From NCBI GenBank assembly GCA_022495005.1, contig JAGYXB010000374.1, positions 124,001 to 188,000 on the forward strand: a DNA stretch of 64,000 bases, written 5' to 3'. A program made the translations under genes and the position numbers. This DNA comes from Rhyacophila brunnea. Lineage: Eukaryota; Arthropoda; Insecta; Trichoptera; Rhyacophilidae. Every line of letters starts with the position of its first letter. Within the stretch, counting starts at the first letter, position 1. The notes beneath the pieces were generated by a model, which saw nothing but the letters and a program-made list of their open reading frames with translations, did not search any database and was not told where the DNA came from. Positions 42,495 through 54,690 of the stretch are shown one piece after another.

Positions 42495-43390
42495 CCTACA
42501 ATTAAAAGACACCGCATGTCAGTGGTGGGAAGGAAAGAAAATAATATATTATATGATATTCATTTGTAAAAATGTTCAATATTTTTTTAAATCAGGAGAG
42601 TTGTAGTGTCGGAGGCAAAATTAAAAAAAAATAAGAGTGCGTAATTTGCCGAAATTTTAAATACATAAATAAGCCTGCGAAATCTTGTTCGAAAACAGAA
42701 CACCGAATACTAAATTGAATATAAAAAATAATAATTATCCAAATTTCGTTTAGGGTAGAGTCTCATTATAATGAACGAATATTAAAGCCAAATAATGATG
42801 TAGCGCCTATTTTTAGTAAAAGTTACACATTTTATAACGACCCATCATCTTGGACGTGGGTTGAACAAGACAAGGGAAACTTCCTGCAAGACAAAGTGGA
42901 GCCTCGGTTTGACCAATCAGCGTGACTTTAATATTTTCTGACCAAACATCATAAAACATTGTTTCTTTTTTATGGCTGACATTTTTTTAATTTGATACCC
43001 GCCATTGACATTCGTAGGAATAAAAATTCCATCTCTGACATGTTTCGTGCACATTTATGGCATCGTAAATATAGTTAAACATATTGTCCGTCAAATTTTG
43101 GAATAAATAAATTAATAATTAATGCTCTCGTAAAACTGGGTTTGCCCTGATATGCAGATTTAGGAGATTTTCGTTAAATTTTTCGATCAATTGGAGAGAA
43201 TATAAATTAATTCGGTATAAAACTCCAACAACACTTGAAGCAGAGATAAACATATGGTGAGATGAACGAAATATATTAATTATTTTAAAATATTAAAATA
43301 TGTTATGAAGCAAATGACCATTTTAATACAGAGATTGACATTGCATTACCATTAGAACTTTATAACAGAATATAAAGTATCGGTCAAGGA
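42495..43390. other. AT-rich interval, no gene seen
   Basis: No shared repeat or credible frame. A balanced patch near 42840-42930 is unassigned. Confidence 0.4.
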
Positions 43391-43394
43391 ACTC

Positions 43395-43705
43395 ATAAAT
43401 AATGGGAACCGAAATACACAACGGGTGAGGCGATAGCAGGCTCGACCGACTCGAGTAAGGAAGAATCCGGGTTAAACTTACACACGTGTCTAGAATACGT
43501 TTTACGTCGAATACTGAAAACTGCTCTCGGCTTATGCATTTTCTCTCATTTAATGTTGGTGTATTACACACTATTGCACGTGCATAATGCGTGCTTTATT
43601 TTCGTAGGACACTCACACATTCAAAAGCCTGCTTCACCATGCGGCGTATTGAATATAGCCTATCGGTATTCTATTTATTATCTGTTCTGTGGTATCAGTA
43701 AGTAT
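43395..43705 (+). repeat. Dispersed repeat family R, copy 1
   Basis: Shares with 60260-60565 the blocks ACGGGTG, GGAAGAAT, AAACTTA-ACACGTGT, CTGCTCTCG-TTATGCA, CTCATTTAAT-TTG, ACTCACACATTCAAAA, ATAGCCTATCGG and TCTGTTCTGTG. Same orientation. Frames through it are chance. No inverted termini are visible. Confidence 0.7.
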
Positions 43706-43739
43706 ACTGGAAATATGAGGGAAAGTATTGGCAATAAAT

Positions 43740-43946
43740 GTTCGATCCTAATAAGATCATATGAACATGTTTGTATTAACAGATTTTGTTTTTACGAGAA
43801 ATGGATGTTAGCCACTTGCTCAACCTATTAGGTCAATACTCTGACTCATACACAAATTGAAAAACAATATGTGTACTTGTCAGAACCAGGATTCTAACCT
43901 GGGATCCACGATACTACAGGCCGACGCTTAAGCCACGCGGCCATCA
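43740..43946 (-). mobile_element. tRNA-derived SINE, subfamily B, minus strand
   Basis: Reverse-strand copy. Box A is the complement of 43932-43943 (TGGCCGCGTGGC) and box B the complement of 43889-43899 (GGTTAGAATCC, one change from consensus). In the anticodon-arm region it has GCGTCGGCCTGTAGTATCGT, the subfamily B form also seen at 58.65 and 58.9 kb. The body (GTGTACTTG, GAAAAACAATATG, TGAGCAAGTGGCTAACATCC) is intact. Confidence 0.85.
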
Positions 43947-43949
43947 GGT

Positions 43950-45515
43950 AAGGTTAATACTTATTACATTAATAAATTAAACATCAGATTTTTCACAATC
44001 ACACCAATAAGTACCTATGTCTTAGAAAAAACTTATTGTCATGCGTTTAATAATCCGTTGTAGCAAGAGGACAAAGATATTATAAAGGATCACACACATT
44101 AATGTCTGATATCCAAATGTAGATATTTATTATGATTTAATGAATTTTATAAACAACCAAATAGTTATTTCCGTATTTACTTATAGTCTGGATAAAAATT
44201 GTGAACGATAGAAATAAACTATCGTGTTAACCTTAGCCAATTTATAGAATAAATATTCTACATACATATTTTATCAATTAGTGATGGAATTATTATTAAA
44301 TATTAAGTCTATATTTCAATAAAATTATGAATCCATAAGTTTCTCCCGGTAGGTTCCAATAAAAACCAAGTAACCAGAGCCTTTGGTTATATTTTTTGAA
44401 ATTCATTAAAAATAGAAAACACATATTAAAATTAGTTCATTTCAATATTAAATTGGCGAACGATTATTATTGTTATTTTGATACAATATATATATATATA
44501 TAATAGACTATTTGAAATAATAATTATTCATTTTCAAAATCAATATTTAACTATTCCGTTTCTCCCTTTCTTAGCTTGAAAAGACTCTTACTTAACTAAG
44601 TTTACTCAACTGTAAACTAACATAATATTAACATACATCTATCTAGCATGAATGGTGTACACAACCGCATTTACCTTTATAATATGTAAATACAACATAA
44701 GGTAAGTAGTCAATAGGCAGTATGGACAAACACAAAAACATGCCACTTCATTCAGTATCTCACCGGTTCGATACGGTGCTCGGTGAGACGTTGTACGATT
44801 TTTTTTACGACCAATATCCCTGGGAGGGCCTGCCTAAAATTTAACTCTTTCGAATCCGAGCAACTTGAATAATATTAATATTTTTAAAATATCAGACTAC
44901 AAGTTCGTTTTCACATGTTTAAGATTGAATTAATATTTGTAAAATAAATAAATTAAATGATTTGAAACCTTGCGTCAAGATCACCCCACTAAGTGCCCGA
45001 CGTGGCGGCTCAGCCAGTTATGTCAGATAAACACACATTACAAATTTGGCCCAATGTAGTGTTGATTGATTTACTTAAATAATAATTCACGTGTAGAATT
45101 TTTTATATATATTTTTTTAGTAAGTATCTATATTTCCTAACTCTAATAAAAATGGTTATTTATCCAAAACGGCGAGGGGTCGCATATTACTTGGCTACTA
45201 CAAAATGTGGCCGCAATCAGTGTTTTATAATAATACCCAGTGCCGACAACCCAATAATTCAAGTGGATTTATTAAAAATTAAAAAAAAAACACTATAGAA
45301 ATACACAGAATACCCTTAATTTTACCTCACAAAACCATTGGGTTCCGCAGAATACCATTTGTGAAACGCTGCTGTGGAGAATCATGCTTCCCTTAACCTT
45401 AGCGACAGATGGGGGAGGGCATGGTCAAGATAGTATGCATTTAAGCACGTGTAGTATAGGTAAACAAGTGTCGCACCTAAATGGTTTTGTAACATAGTAA
45501 TAAGTACAGCCTTCT
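43950..45515. other. AT-rich interval with minor structures
   Basis: (AT)n at about 44485-44502. Short perfect arms TCTCACCG (44758-44765) and CGGTGAGA (44781-44788) form a small hairpin around a GGTTCGATACGG-like loop. No gene is supported. Confidence 0.4.
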
Positions 45516-45519
45516 TCAC

Positions 45520-45645
45520 GGTGAAATGCTCCACGAACAACGATTACTTTTTTGATCGCAATGCTGTATTCCAGTACGACAGCTCACGTTGAATTGTGAT
45601 ATGAATTGGCAAAATGTAACACGCACGAGTTACGTCATGTAACCT
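45520..45645. repeat. TTCACGGTGAA-motif repeat, copy at 45.5 kb
   Basis: TTCACGGTGAAATGCTCCAC, then AACAACGATTACTTTTTTGATC, then GCTCACGTTGAATTGTGATA and a GTTACGTCATGTAACC end. It follows the layout of 37080-37225 and 53545-53650. Confidence 0.55.
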
Positions 45646-45649
45646 CTAT

Positions 45650-47740
45650 GTACAAAAATCGGATTTTAAAAGAAATAATTCCGATTGTTTAATATTGTTT
45701 CTATGTGTATAAAATGCGGTGGGCATTCTGGTGAAAATATTTAAATGTTTTTATGTTAATGTCTTGATTTCGAGGAGTTAAGCGTGGGGGTGTTTATTTG
45801 TTGGATGATCATATTTCTGAGGTTTTACTGCGAGAAGCGTGCTGTGCCTGACATGTCGCATGAACACAAAATCACGGATGCTGCTAACGACAGACTCTAC
45901 GTAGGTACCTACTTACTAAAGTACTGAAAATATTTTCTGTGGGCGTCGGTCAGCCTACTCAGGAAGTATTTTAAAGTTATAATTAAGAATAATCATTGCT
46001 TATACATATATTTTTAAATTGTTCTAATAGTACCTATACAGCAAAATAATTGACATTTTCGAGATAGCTTACCCAAAAAAGTGCATGGTATGGCGAAACG
46101 GAGATAAGTAGTTTAGAAAGTCCCTAAAGTGCGTCAACTAGTATTATTCTATATTGAAGATAAAACTATTTTTTGGTAGGTGAAACCACCAATAATGGTT
46201 CTCTTCTAAATTTGCAAACTATTCCGTCAAAAAATAGTTGTAACTTTGTGATGGATTAATATATTCTTGCTGGTACACTTTAAGGATAATTTATATCTCT
46301 AGGATACACCATTTATTTTCATACAATGACTGCACAGAAAATAGATATTTTTTCAGAAAAAAAAATATATATCTGATGAAAATTTTGTAAAAATCGCATT
46401 TATTGCAATGCAGGCAAAGTTCGGTTTTAAGTTTTTAACTATATACAAAATGTATTTATAGCAAAGCAAGTCTCTTCAATTAAAAATATCCCATACTATC
46501 TATATTTTAAAATATAGGCACGTATTATACAAATGAACGTAATTTAGAAATCGACTTTTAGTACGATGCAGATAGAATTAATTTTGTAATTTTGTCACTT
46601 TCATGTGCACCTGTTTATTAGTTTATTATAAAATATCTAACACAAATTTTATGTAATAATTGAAACATTTAATACACTAAAACGTTTTCTAGGTATTACT
46701 AAAATTTTACACACAATACGTCAACAGATAAAACGATAATATAGTTTTATATCATACACAAATAATTGATTTTCACTAAAATGTAATTCACATTCTTTTC
46801 TCTCAGCAACTTTGATACTATATTCATTCTATTAATATTGTATCTTGTAATTATTATCGGCCGATAAACATAATATTTATATATTAAATAGGTACCTATA
46901 TATAAATAAATAAATAAATATAAATTAAAAAAGCCACTCTATTTTCATTGCGAAGACTCGAATGAAATAGAAAATAATATTAAATGAAAATTAACCACTA
47001 CAGTGTTCTGGTATAAAATATTCGTAGTTATATTCTAATATTATTGGACGGGTTATCTCTGTTTTATGCTAATCAATATACATATGTTTAAATTGAAAAG
47101 CTACTGATTGTTTGAATCAATTACTTAAATTCTTGTTTGTTCATATGTTAATTGTATAACGCGTCTACTGTGGGCGTGTGTTTCGATTTACATAAATTGA
47201 TCAAATTCTTTTGTTGAGCACACGTCCTTTATTATAACATAATTATTTTATCATAAAAACAACATTTGATACTTTGATATTTGGATGTTACTTAAAGTAA
47301 TATTTAAATGCACAGTAACAGATATTCGAATATATTGGTCATCGGAACTATAGCATACTTAATAATTTTATGTCTAGAACTTCCAAAAGCTGACTCTAAT
47401 GTATTATGTTTTTATTGTACGTATAGGTAAATATGAAATGTACGCATGTCTCAAAGATACTGAAGAAATCTTCGAAAGCCAATAAATATTCAAAATTATT
47501 TAGTATGTCTACTGGAGTGATAGTTATAATTTCTTTTATTGTACTAACTGTCAACTGTGGAAATATATTGTATTATTAATTTAAATTAAAACTCAAATCT
47601 TATCAGACTGATTTCATTTTTATTAAATAATTGCTCCGCGAAGTCCACTTCGTCGAAAATGAGGTAAACGAAACTGATAAAAGTGGAATCAGTATGATAA
47701 AATTTTAGTTTTTATTTAAATTAATGATAATTGTAACTTT
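45650..47740. other. AT-rich interval, no gene seen
   Basis: Contains an (AAAT)n-type run near 46901-46923 and a loose inverted pair AACTATTTTTTG / CAAAAAATAGTT (about 46156 and 46232). No frames or repeats of note. Confidence 0.4.
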
Positions 47741-47744
47741 TTTT

Positions 47745-47955
47745 GACCATATCCGATCCTAATAAGATCATAAGGGACTTCACAGAATGAAGGTTTGTAT
47801 TAACAACATTTTGTTTTTACAAGAAATGGAAGTAGCCACTTGCTCAACCTAAAGGGTCCATAATCTGACTCAAACACAGATTAAATTCCATTCGGTCATC
47901 GTGGGCGTACATTGGGCGTAATTGTAACTTTGGGGTTGAAAAACAATATTGTAGA
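47745..47955 (-). mobile_element. SINE remnant, interrupted and headless
   Basis: Minus-strand SINE tail and body (GACCATATCCGATCCTAATA at its end, then TTTTGTTTTTACAAGAAATG, CCACTTGCTCAACCTA, CTGACTC). It is broken after ACACAGATT by about 55 bp of unrelated sequence (to about 47936), then resumes as TTGAAAAACAATAT. The tRNA-like head is missing. Confidence 0.7.
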
Positions 47956-50150
47956 CATGATTATACACATACAGCACCTACAGTCAAAGGAGTAATAAAG
48001 TTTGCTAAAATCATTAGAATTTAATTGGAGTTTTGCTGAACAAATCGAGTGATCTAGTGGTATCTAAACCCAAGCGTATTCCGAAGAATAGATTTTGGAC
48101 CGTTGAATTGGCCAGATGGTTTTGCGGAAATGTATGGTAACGCAAAACACATAGCTGAAAGGCATATAATCAACTTGGAGAGATTTTTATTCACCAATTA
48201 TTTCATTTGATCGATAATGTAAATTATGTCTTTATTGCATATTATAATATATTCCAGTTTAAAATGGAAGAGAAAATCGAAGGATGCAAAAATACAAGTA
48301 GATAATGGGTGATTCTTGTGTTTGAAAAATATTCGGAGACCGGAGACGAATAGAAGACCTGTTCCAGGCAGCATAGAATAAATAGACCTTGGACACAATG
48401 CCTGCTAACGTCAAAGAGACTTGGTAAAAGATGCAGAAGAAGTAGTTGGACGATAATAATAATTAGTGTTAATAAATAAAAATATACAATTGTAAACGTG
48501 TCTTGGTACTTTATTTCTAACTAAGCTCTTTTTTATAATTATATAAACTAATTCGTAACCTACTGGTTTAATTATTATCAATTTAGTAAAATTTGAAGAA
48601 AATTTAATGCTTCCAATCTAATTAAATACGTAAAAAAGAAAGATGGTTTTAGTGACTATAGATATAAATTTCTCCCCTGAGAAGTTCATGATATTGTATG
48701 CTTATAGGAATTATTCGTATTGTGTTTTTATTTAGAACCTGCACGATATTGTGTAATGTTTGAAATTTAAATACCTACTCATACTCTCAACAGATATGTG
48801 TGAACGTTCATAATAATATACTGAATTTAGCGGTCGAAAGTGTCACCAGTAGATTTTTGACATATAATAAAATAGGATTAAATACAAATTATGATTTGGC
48901 GTGGGAAGAACAACCAAACCATTTTGAGTTTAGATAAAATTGATTTTTTAAATAGCGGATTTGTGTTTTCACAAAATTACAATAATCGCAGAAAATAATA
49001 CGTTGAAACATTTATATTTAAAAAAAATCTAATAATAAAGAATGAATAGAGTTTAATTCATAATTTTAATATTTAAGTAGTTTCCATTGAAACGTGGAAA
49101 TCGTTGCATTATTTAAATCACACAAGATCGTTATAAATAAGCACTTATCACTCATTAAGCTTTAAAATTAATTATATGTTAAGTGTTAATGTAGCAATGA
49201 AGGAAAAAATCTTTTGTCATGCAAAATTATTATTATATTATTTATTTAAAGTCCGGATTCCTTGTGATTATCAGATGAGTTATGCGAAGAGATACAGGCT
49301 GTTTTTAAACTGTTATTGTAAACAGTAGAAAACATTATAGTTTTAGATTTTTTAGCCTATCTAAGCAAAGTCTTTTTGATTTGTAATTAAATTATGTGAC
49401 TAACTATTATTAGTAATTATGGTAACTTTGAGTTGAGAACTTTGAGTCGGTTCATTATCTTCATCTTATCCTGATTATTTTTATGTAATCTATGTAAACT
49501 TTTTTAAAGGAAAATACTACATAACAATATCATAGAAAACGATATTCTGAATTCAAATACTCATACGTACATAGTATAATAATAAATGTTGATAAAAGTC
49601 ATAAATAACTGTTTCAGTTCGCTTTAATTAATTTAAATCAGAGCCATTACTTTTTTTATGTGATGGCTAATATTTACTAATTTCACTTATCTATCTCATT
49701 ATTAAGAATTCGCTTGGTCGGATGATCGAGCTAGCTGATTTCCACAATATAAGATAATTTTTCCTAATTTTCGTTTTCCATTCCTGGCTTTGTACGAGTA
49801 ACTAAAGAACTGCATAACTTTATAGAGTCTAAGTAGAGTCTACATAATATTGAATACCAAGTAATGAACAGATTTTATAACTTTAATAAACTTCTATATG
49901 TATAGTAAACGCTGAATCTTTTGAATATAAATAATAGGCAATAATTTACTAATAAATAAAGACAAAAGTTTTTGAAGTTTAAGAAATGACAGTGATAACC
50001 GTTTTTACTGATGTCAATTAAAATGTGAAAATGCGACAAAAATATCGACCAATTAAATTATAGTAGCTGCTATTTTAAAGTGACTATATTTTGCAACATT
50101 TGCAATGCCACACCATCATTGAAATATATTGATGTTGGTCTAATTGATTT
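47956..50150. other. AT-rich interval, no gene seen
   Basis: Over 2 kb with only chance frames and no copy of the repeats described elsewhere. Confidence 0.45.
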
Positions 50151-50155
50151 TCCAG

Positions 50156-50213
50156 TAGTGTGATTTCGACACAGCCTGTACGATATTATTCAAATGAAGT
50201 CCTATGCGACCAG
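50156..50213 (+). CDS. Candidate 58-nt coding exon
   Basis: A pyrimidine-rich acceptor (GATTTTCCAG, ending 50155) and a strong donor (CAG/GTGAGT, from 50214) enclose 58 nt. Only one frame is open: after one base that completes a codon it reads SVISTQPVRYYSNEVLCDQ and ends on a codon boundary. The phase fits the 3523-3582 exon (AG + T). The C-D-Q end, if followed by His-Phe in the next exon, would suit the C-x-x-H of a THAP domain, but the spacer is shorter than usual. I did not find the next exon. Chance is possible at this length. Confidence 0.3.
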
Positions 50214-51235
50214 GTGAGTAGCTAAGCTTATTTTATAGTGTGGGTCAAGAATTTGTTGATATTAACACCGAGGTGTGACGGTCCTGAGCGCGAGTTATTG
50301 CTGTGGATATAATGTTGTGGAATCATTTGTCCACTTGTTAAAAATATAATGAATATAAAAATGGGCTTTATCCCGGCCCAGGTAGTAAACTGGGGGGCTA
50401 ATTTATTGTCGTCATAAAATAAAATCTGTTTTTTGGAATTTCATTCATAAAGTTCTGTTGATTTTTGTAATATAGTAAACGTAACTGCATACCTGTGATA
50501 GGTGAGATACTGTGGTGACTATAATTTAAAAACAATATGCTATATTTTGAAAATAGCTACTTGATAATAAAATTATTAAATGATTCATTATTTCAATGTT
50601 GGAAATTTACAATAAATAGTATAGCGGTATATTTTCCATTCATTATTTTAATAGTGTATACTATAAATATTAGATATAGGTACCTACATATATTAATATA
50701 CAAATAATATTAAGAGGATTAAAGACCAGAGTGCCGTTTTAAAATATATTAACTTTACATATGTATTTAATTGGAAATCCATTAGAAATCGTGGACGTAT
50801 ATCTTAGTTTTTCCATGTTAAGAAAAACTAATAGGCACTAAAATCTTTTCATTCAGACTAATTTATAGCGTCATTGAAGGCGACTGTGCACAAATTGTGT
50901 ACCTACATGGCGGGTGGATATGTGGATACTCAAATAATGTATTAACAAGGAGAGAACAACTTTAAACATAACTAATTTTCAAGTGATTTTTTCTTATTAT
51001 GCAGCAGAGTGAATATTTTCTTGACACTTCATTCTGATCACCAATCGTCAGTTTGAGGTGAAGAAAAAATCATAAAATTATAAATTATTTATCTTACTCT
51101 TACAACTAAATAATTTTTTATAATTTTATTATAAAGAAAATTAATATATGTATTCAAATAATATTTCAATAATACGTAAATTTCGTAAATTGATGTTAAT
51201 ATGTAAAAATCACAATTTTATTAAACACTTTAAAT
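50214..51235. other. Interval with no recognised gene
   Basis: AT-rich, with a balanced patch at 50265-50340 (ACCGAGGTGTGACGGTCCTGA). No exon could be fixed. Confidence 0.35.
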
Positions 51236-51242
51236 GCTACCT

Positions 51243-51695
51243 AGTATATCATCATCAGCTGGGGTCAATCCACTGCTGGATGAAGGCCTCCCCAAGCTTT
51301 CTCCAACTCTCTCGGTCCTATGTCGTTTGCTGCCACGTATTTCCGTTGAACTTTACCAGTTAGTCAATCCAGCGACTTTAAGGGCGGCCCTGTGGCCGTT
51401 TCATGCCCCTTGGGTACCTCTGGATGACGGCATTTGTCCGACGGCCGTCCTTTCGGCGAGCAATGTGCCCCGCCCATCTCCATTTCAGCTGTTTGGCAAC
51501 GTCTATTATATCGCGTACTCCTGTCTGCTTCCTAACTCATTCGTTTCTCTTACGGTCCTTTCGCGTGATGCCCGACACACACCTCTCCATGCCTCGCTGT
51601 GTGACTCTTAGCCTTTGGACATCTCTCGTGTTGAGGGTCCACGTCTCGCAGCCTATAGGATATACTAGCAGTATATAGGATATAGAATATGTACG
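51243..51695 (-). mobile_element. LINE 3' end, family also at 26.7 kb
   Basis: On the minus strand, PIGCETWTLNTRDVQRLRV, TQRGMERCVSGITRKDRKRNE, a GRPSDKC-like turn in another frame, and a closing segment EKAWGGLHPAVD. These motifs match the plus-strand copy at 26705-27213, including the shared end GGCCTTCATCCAGCAGTGGA. Frame breaks leave it non-functional. The sequence CAGCCTATAGGATATACTAG beyond 51650 contains a small ATAGGATATA duplication. Confidence 0.85.
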
Positions 51696-52018
51696 TACAG
51701 TGAAAACACGCAGATATACTATAATTTCAAAATTATTTACGTAAAATGCATACTTTTTATAAAGAAAATGTAGGGACGGCAAATGCGTGTGTAGAATGAG
51801 ATTCTCTTGGCTACGCGACCTCCGTTAGTGGCTTAATACCAAAGGGGTTGGGGATCTGGTACCACTAACTCAGGGCAGAGAGGTGTACAGAAATTCCATC
51901 GCCAATCTTCGATAAAAATGGCATGAAAAGAATATCTAAATACCATTGTAAACAGATGAATTTATCTCAAAACCTACAACTACGAGAGTATCTTACTCGA
52001 AATCAATAACTACTTGTA
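51696..52018. other. Interval with no recognised feature
   Basis: A balanced patch near 51805-51890 (GGCTACGCGACCTCCG, AAAGGGGTTGGGGATCTGG) is unassigned. Confidence 0.35.
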
Positions 52019-52021
52019 CTA

Positions 52022-52570
52022 CAGTTAAACTTGGTTATTACGATAACGGAAATAGCGAGATCTCGGATGTAATGAGGATTTTTTTTTGACATTTTAGTTT
52101 ATGATTTTCTCCGTTCATTTATTCACTTTTATAACGAGCTACTTCTCGGGTTTACCGAGCAAAACTGTTAATGTGTCGATCGTTTAAAAACAACATTTAC
52201 GACCCTAAACAATACAATCCGACTAGGCAGTTAACTAGACCGATGTTGCCGGAATCGGATTACGTTTATGCCACTTGTGCCTAAGTACCTAATTGGTGTA
52301 TTCGCCGACAACATTGAAAAAGTATCCACGCATATGATTGAAATTGCATGTAAAAAAATTGTGGCTTACAATAAACAACTTCTTTTGTAGTTTATGAATG
52401 ACATTCTTGTTACGGAGATTTTTACGATGGTTTTCAGATTTTTTATGTTATATGCTTATATAGAACGTGGGGCAAAAAATGTTATATATCGATTTAACGA
52501 GTAATGCTTATAACGAGCAAATTCAGTCGGTCCCACCTTCCTCGTAATAACTAATAACTAAGTTTGACTG
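52022..52570 (-). mobile_element. pogo/Tigger-like MITE, copy B
   Basis: CAGTTAAACTTGGTTATTACGA at the left and AACTAAGTTTGACTG at the right, each directly followed outward by TA (52020-52021 and 52571-52572). It is inverted relative to copy A at 9432-10022 and shares its interior (TAACGAGTAATGCTTATAAC, GTCGATCGTTTAAAAACA, TGAATGACATTCTTGTTACG-like blocks). No transposase. Confidence 0.85.
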
Positions 52571-52572
52571 TA

Positions 52573-53210
52573 TTTATATATTAGACACTTGTAGATAGAA
52601 TATTGAATGAATACAACAACAAAAAATGTGCCAAATCACAAGCAACTTACGGTCACCGGTCACGACTTTTTCATAATCCCATAAGCACGATGTTAGTATT
52701 GGTTCGTTTGATATTGTTATATTATTAAAAATGAAGAGAAAAAAATCGAGAAAATTTTCTAACAAGATGTGAGAAGCTAAAACAAGTTGGCATCCGGGCA
52801 ACTTTGTGGGGGGCGGCATACCAGCTCGTTCAACATAAATAAAAATATTACCTATACAATATCATATTATAAACACTTCTTCGTATAAATAAGCGTTTAT
52901 CATAACATGCTTAAGGTTTTATATAGATGCTTATTTAAATATTTGAGGTGAGTAGCTATTTTCTGTTTATTTTAAATTTCAATATAAAGCTGATTATTGA
53001 AAGCTATGAATAATGAGTCGTGATTTTTTCCTAATTATATTATTAAAACTATACTATTTGTTGCATTTGTATAATGATATGACGTAGTTAACACTAATGA
53101 TGAAATCGTGAGATGACGTTTTTGCTATGTGTACTGGGTAGGTATTAGAAGTGCGACGTTCATGTACGTCTGATTAAAACTACACGAGGCAGAGCATGCC
53201 CGTTAATAAG
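52573..53210. other. AT-rich interval, no gene seen
   Basis: An 81-codon minus frame at 52574-52819 overlaps a balanced patch but shows no domain. I do not call it. Confidence 0.35.
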
Positions 53211-53224
53211 TCATTCCCTATCTT

Positions 53225-53440
53225 CTAGTGTCAGGAAACTTGTTCGTATGCAGTTCACCGTATCACACTTCACCGTGAAATGTTGTATCGGAAATATATG
53301 GCCATATATTAAAAACCGTCCAACCTCTCTGGGTCGTATAGTACTGACATAAAATTCATGTCTAAATAAAACACGGTTCTTGTCGGTTTACCCTTCACAG
53401 GAAGCCAGCAGCAAACAATAGCCGATATACTGGATTATTT
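53225..53440 (+). repeat. Dispersed repeat family K, copy 2
   Basis: From AGTGTCAGGAAACTTGTTCG through CAGTTCACCGTATCACACTT and CACCGTGAAATGTTGTATCGG, then CATGTCTAAATAAAACACGG and TTCACAGGAAGCCAGCAGCA. It matches 61605-61755 in reverse and 22526-22685 directly. The palindromic TTCACGGTGAA motif links it to the 37, 45 and 53.5 kb repeats. Confidence 0.75.
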
Positions 53441-53544
53441 GTTAGGTTAGGTTTGGTTTTTATTCTTGAATTCATGAATTTTGCCAAAATCGGCTATGAA
53501 AATTGAATTAATGTTCATATTGAATTTAATAAAATTGGATACCG

Positions 53545-53650
53545 TATAGTATACGGTCATCTCTTTCAGATAAGAAAGCTCACGGCGAACTGTGTCACAG
53601 TGAAATGTTTTACGTAAAATTTACATGTAACCTTATCTTCTACTCAACGC
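53545..53650. repeat. TTCACGGTGAA-motif repeat, copy at 53.6 kb
   Basis: Contains AGCTCACGGCGAACTGTGTC, ACAGTGAAATGTTTTACG and TTTACATGTAACCTTATC. It lies about 100 bp after family K copy 2. Confidence 0.55.
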
Positions 53651-53654
53651 AAAC

Positions 53655-54520
53655 GCATCTTGACTGACTCATGACGTCACTTCTAAAACACTACATTTCC
53701 GTCATCAGAGGCTGCCTGTGAAATAGTCACCAGCTTTTATGCGAATTCTAAGAGAATATTGAGACGTCACGAATAATGAAGATTAAAAACCAAGCTCCTG
53801 TGTTAAAATGAAATTGCGTAATACGTTCATGTTTCCAAATGACTCAAATACCTAATGAATCTAATGAACCGATAATTCAATTGAACGAAAGTCTCCGAAT
53901 CACTACTGCGTGACTTGGTTCACATAGCTAGTAGATATATCATTTTTATATTTAAAATGATCTTAATTTTTATGATATCACAATGAGCAAAGATCTTGGT
54001 TTAGAAACTTTTCACGATCTGATTACTTAGTCGCTGTTTAAGGATAGTTTTTGGAAAACATGTTTTAAATATAGTGACTATATTATAATATGTAGAATGC
54101 TATTAAAATACAATTAGGTACATTATAAATATTAGTTTAAGATCGAGAGGCATGCATTGATTTAAATAATATTATTTACCTCTATGACTTCTGAAGCAGC
54201 ATCTATTCTTTCGTATAAGACAATAGTTTTTGATTTTTTTTACTTTTAAAATTGTATACGCGTTAAGTGCTTGTCATGGTGACAGGGTGACTGTCAAATC
54301 GTCGAATGTATCAGAACCGAATAACACGGTCGGATCGCTTGGATTGTGAGGCCGCTCGAAACAGTGACATGGCAAAATCAGTGCAACAATTCGTATGAAA
54401 TAAATAGCTTACCTATCTATACAATGTAAATATCTCTAGAGACAAAAATATCAAATCAGAGATATAAGGTGTTCATTAAAAATAAATACTCACATTAAAT
54501 ACATATATCACTGTACAGTG
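53655..54520. other. Interval with unassigned balanced patches
   Basis: Patches at 53690-53790 and 54270-54380 (GACAGGGTGACTGTCAAATC, GATCGCTTGGATTGTGAGGC) are GC-balanced and unique. The rest is AT-rich. No gene is supported. Confidence 0.35.
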
Positions 54521-54524
54521 GCGG

Positions 54525-54690
54525 CCGGTGGTCTTCAGAATAGCGTTTTCTGGTAGTGCGCAATGGTTTACCTTCTATAAAGAGAAGATCTTCTTCTTTC
54601 ACCCTGTCACGACCCAGCATTGGGGCATGGGGCAAGCACAAGTTCGCGCCACTTCCCTCGGTCCATCTCCAACTCTTGCGCCTCCTGCCA
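54525..54690 (-). mobile_element. LINE 3' end (family also at 7.3 kb)
   Basis: On the minus strand, GGACCGAGGGAAGTGGCGCG, then ACTTGTGCTTGCCCC, then CCCAATGCTGGGTCGTGACA. Read as -RGKWRELVLAPCPNAGS it is the closing D-R-x-K-W and Pro/Ala tail of a LINE ORF, with 3'UTR (CTTCTCTTTATAGAAGG) after it. The 74-codon minus frame seen here is the same sequence read out of frame. The 7330-7475 copy lies on the plus strand. Confidence 0.6.

Noticed and set aside
44758..44788. Small hairpin TCTCACCG...CGGTGAGA as a regulatory RNA
   Set aside because: 8-bp arms with a 15-nt loop can occur by chance in 64 kb, and nothing nearby suggests a transcript.
51234..51611. 125-codon plus-strand frame (and overlapping 91-codon frame)
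   Set aside because: Antisense to a clear minus-strand LINE tail. The LINE motifs are on the other strand.
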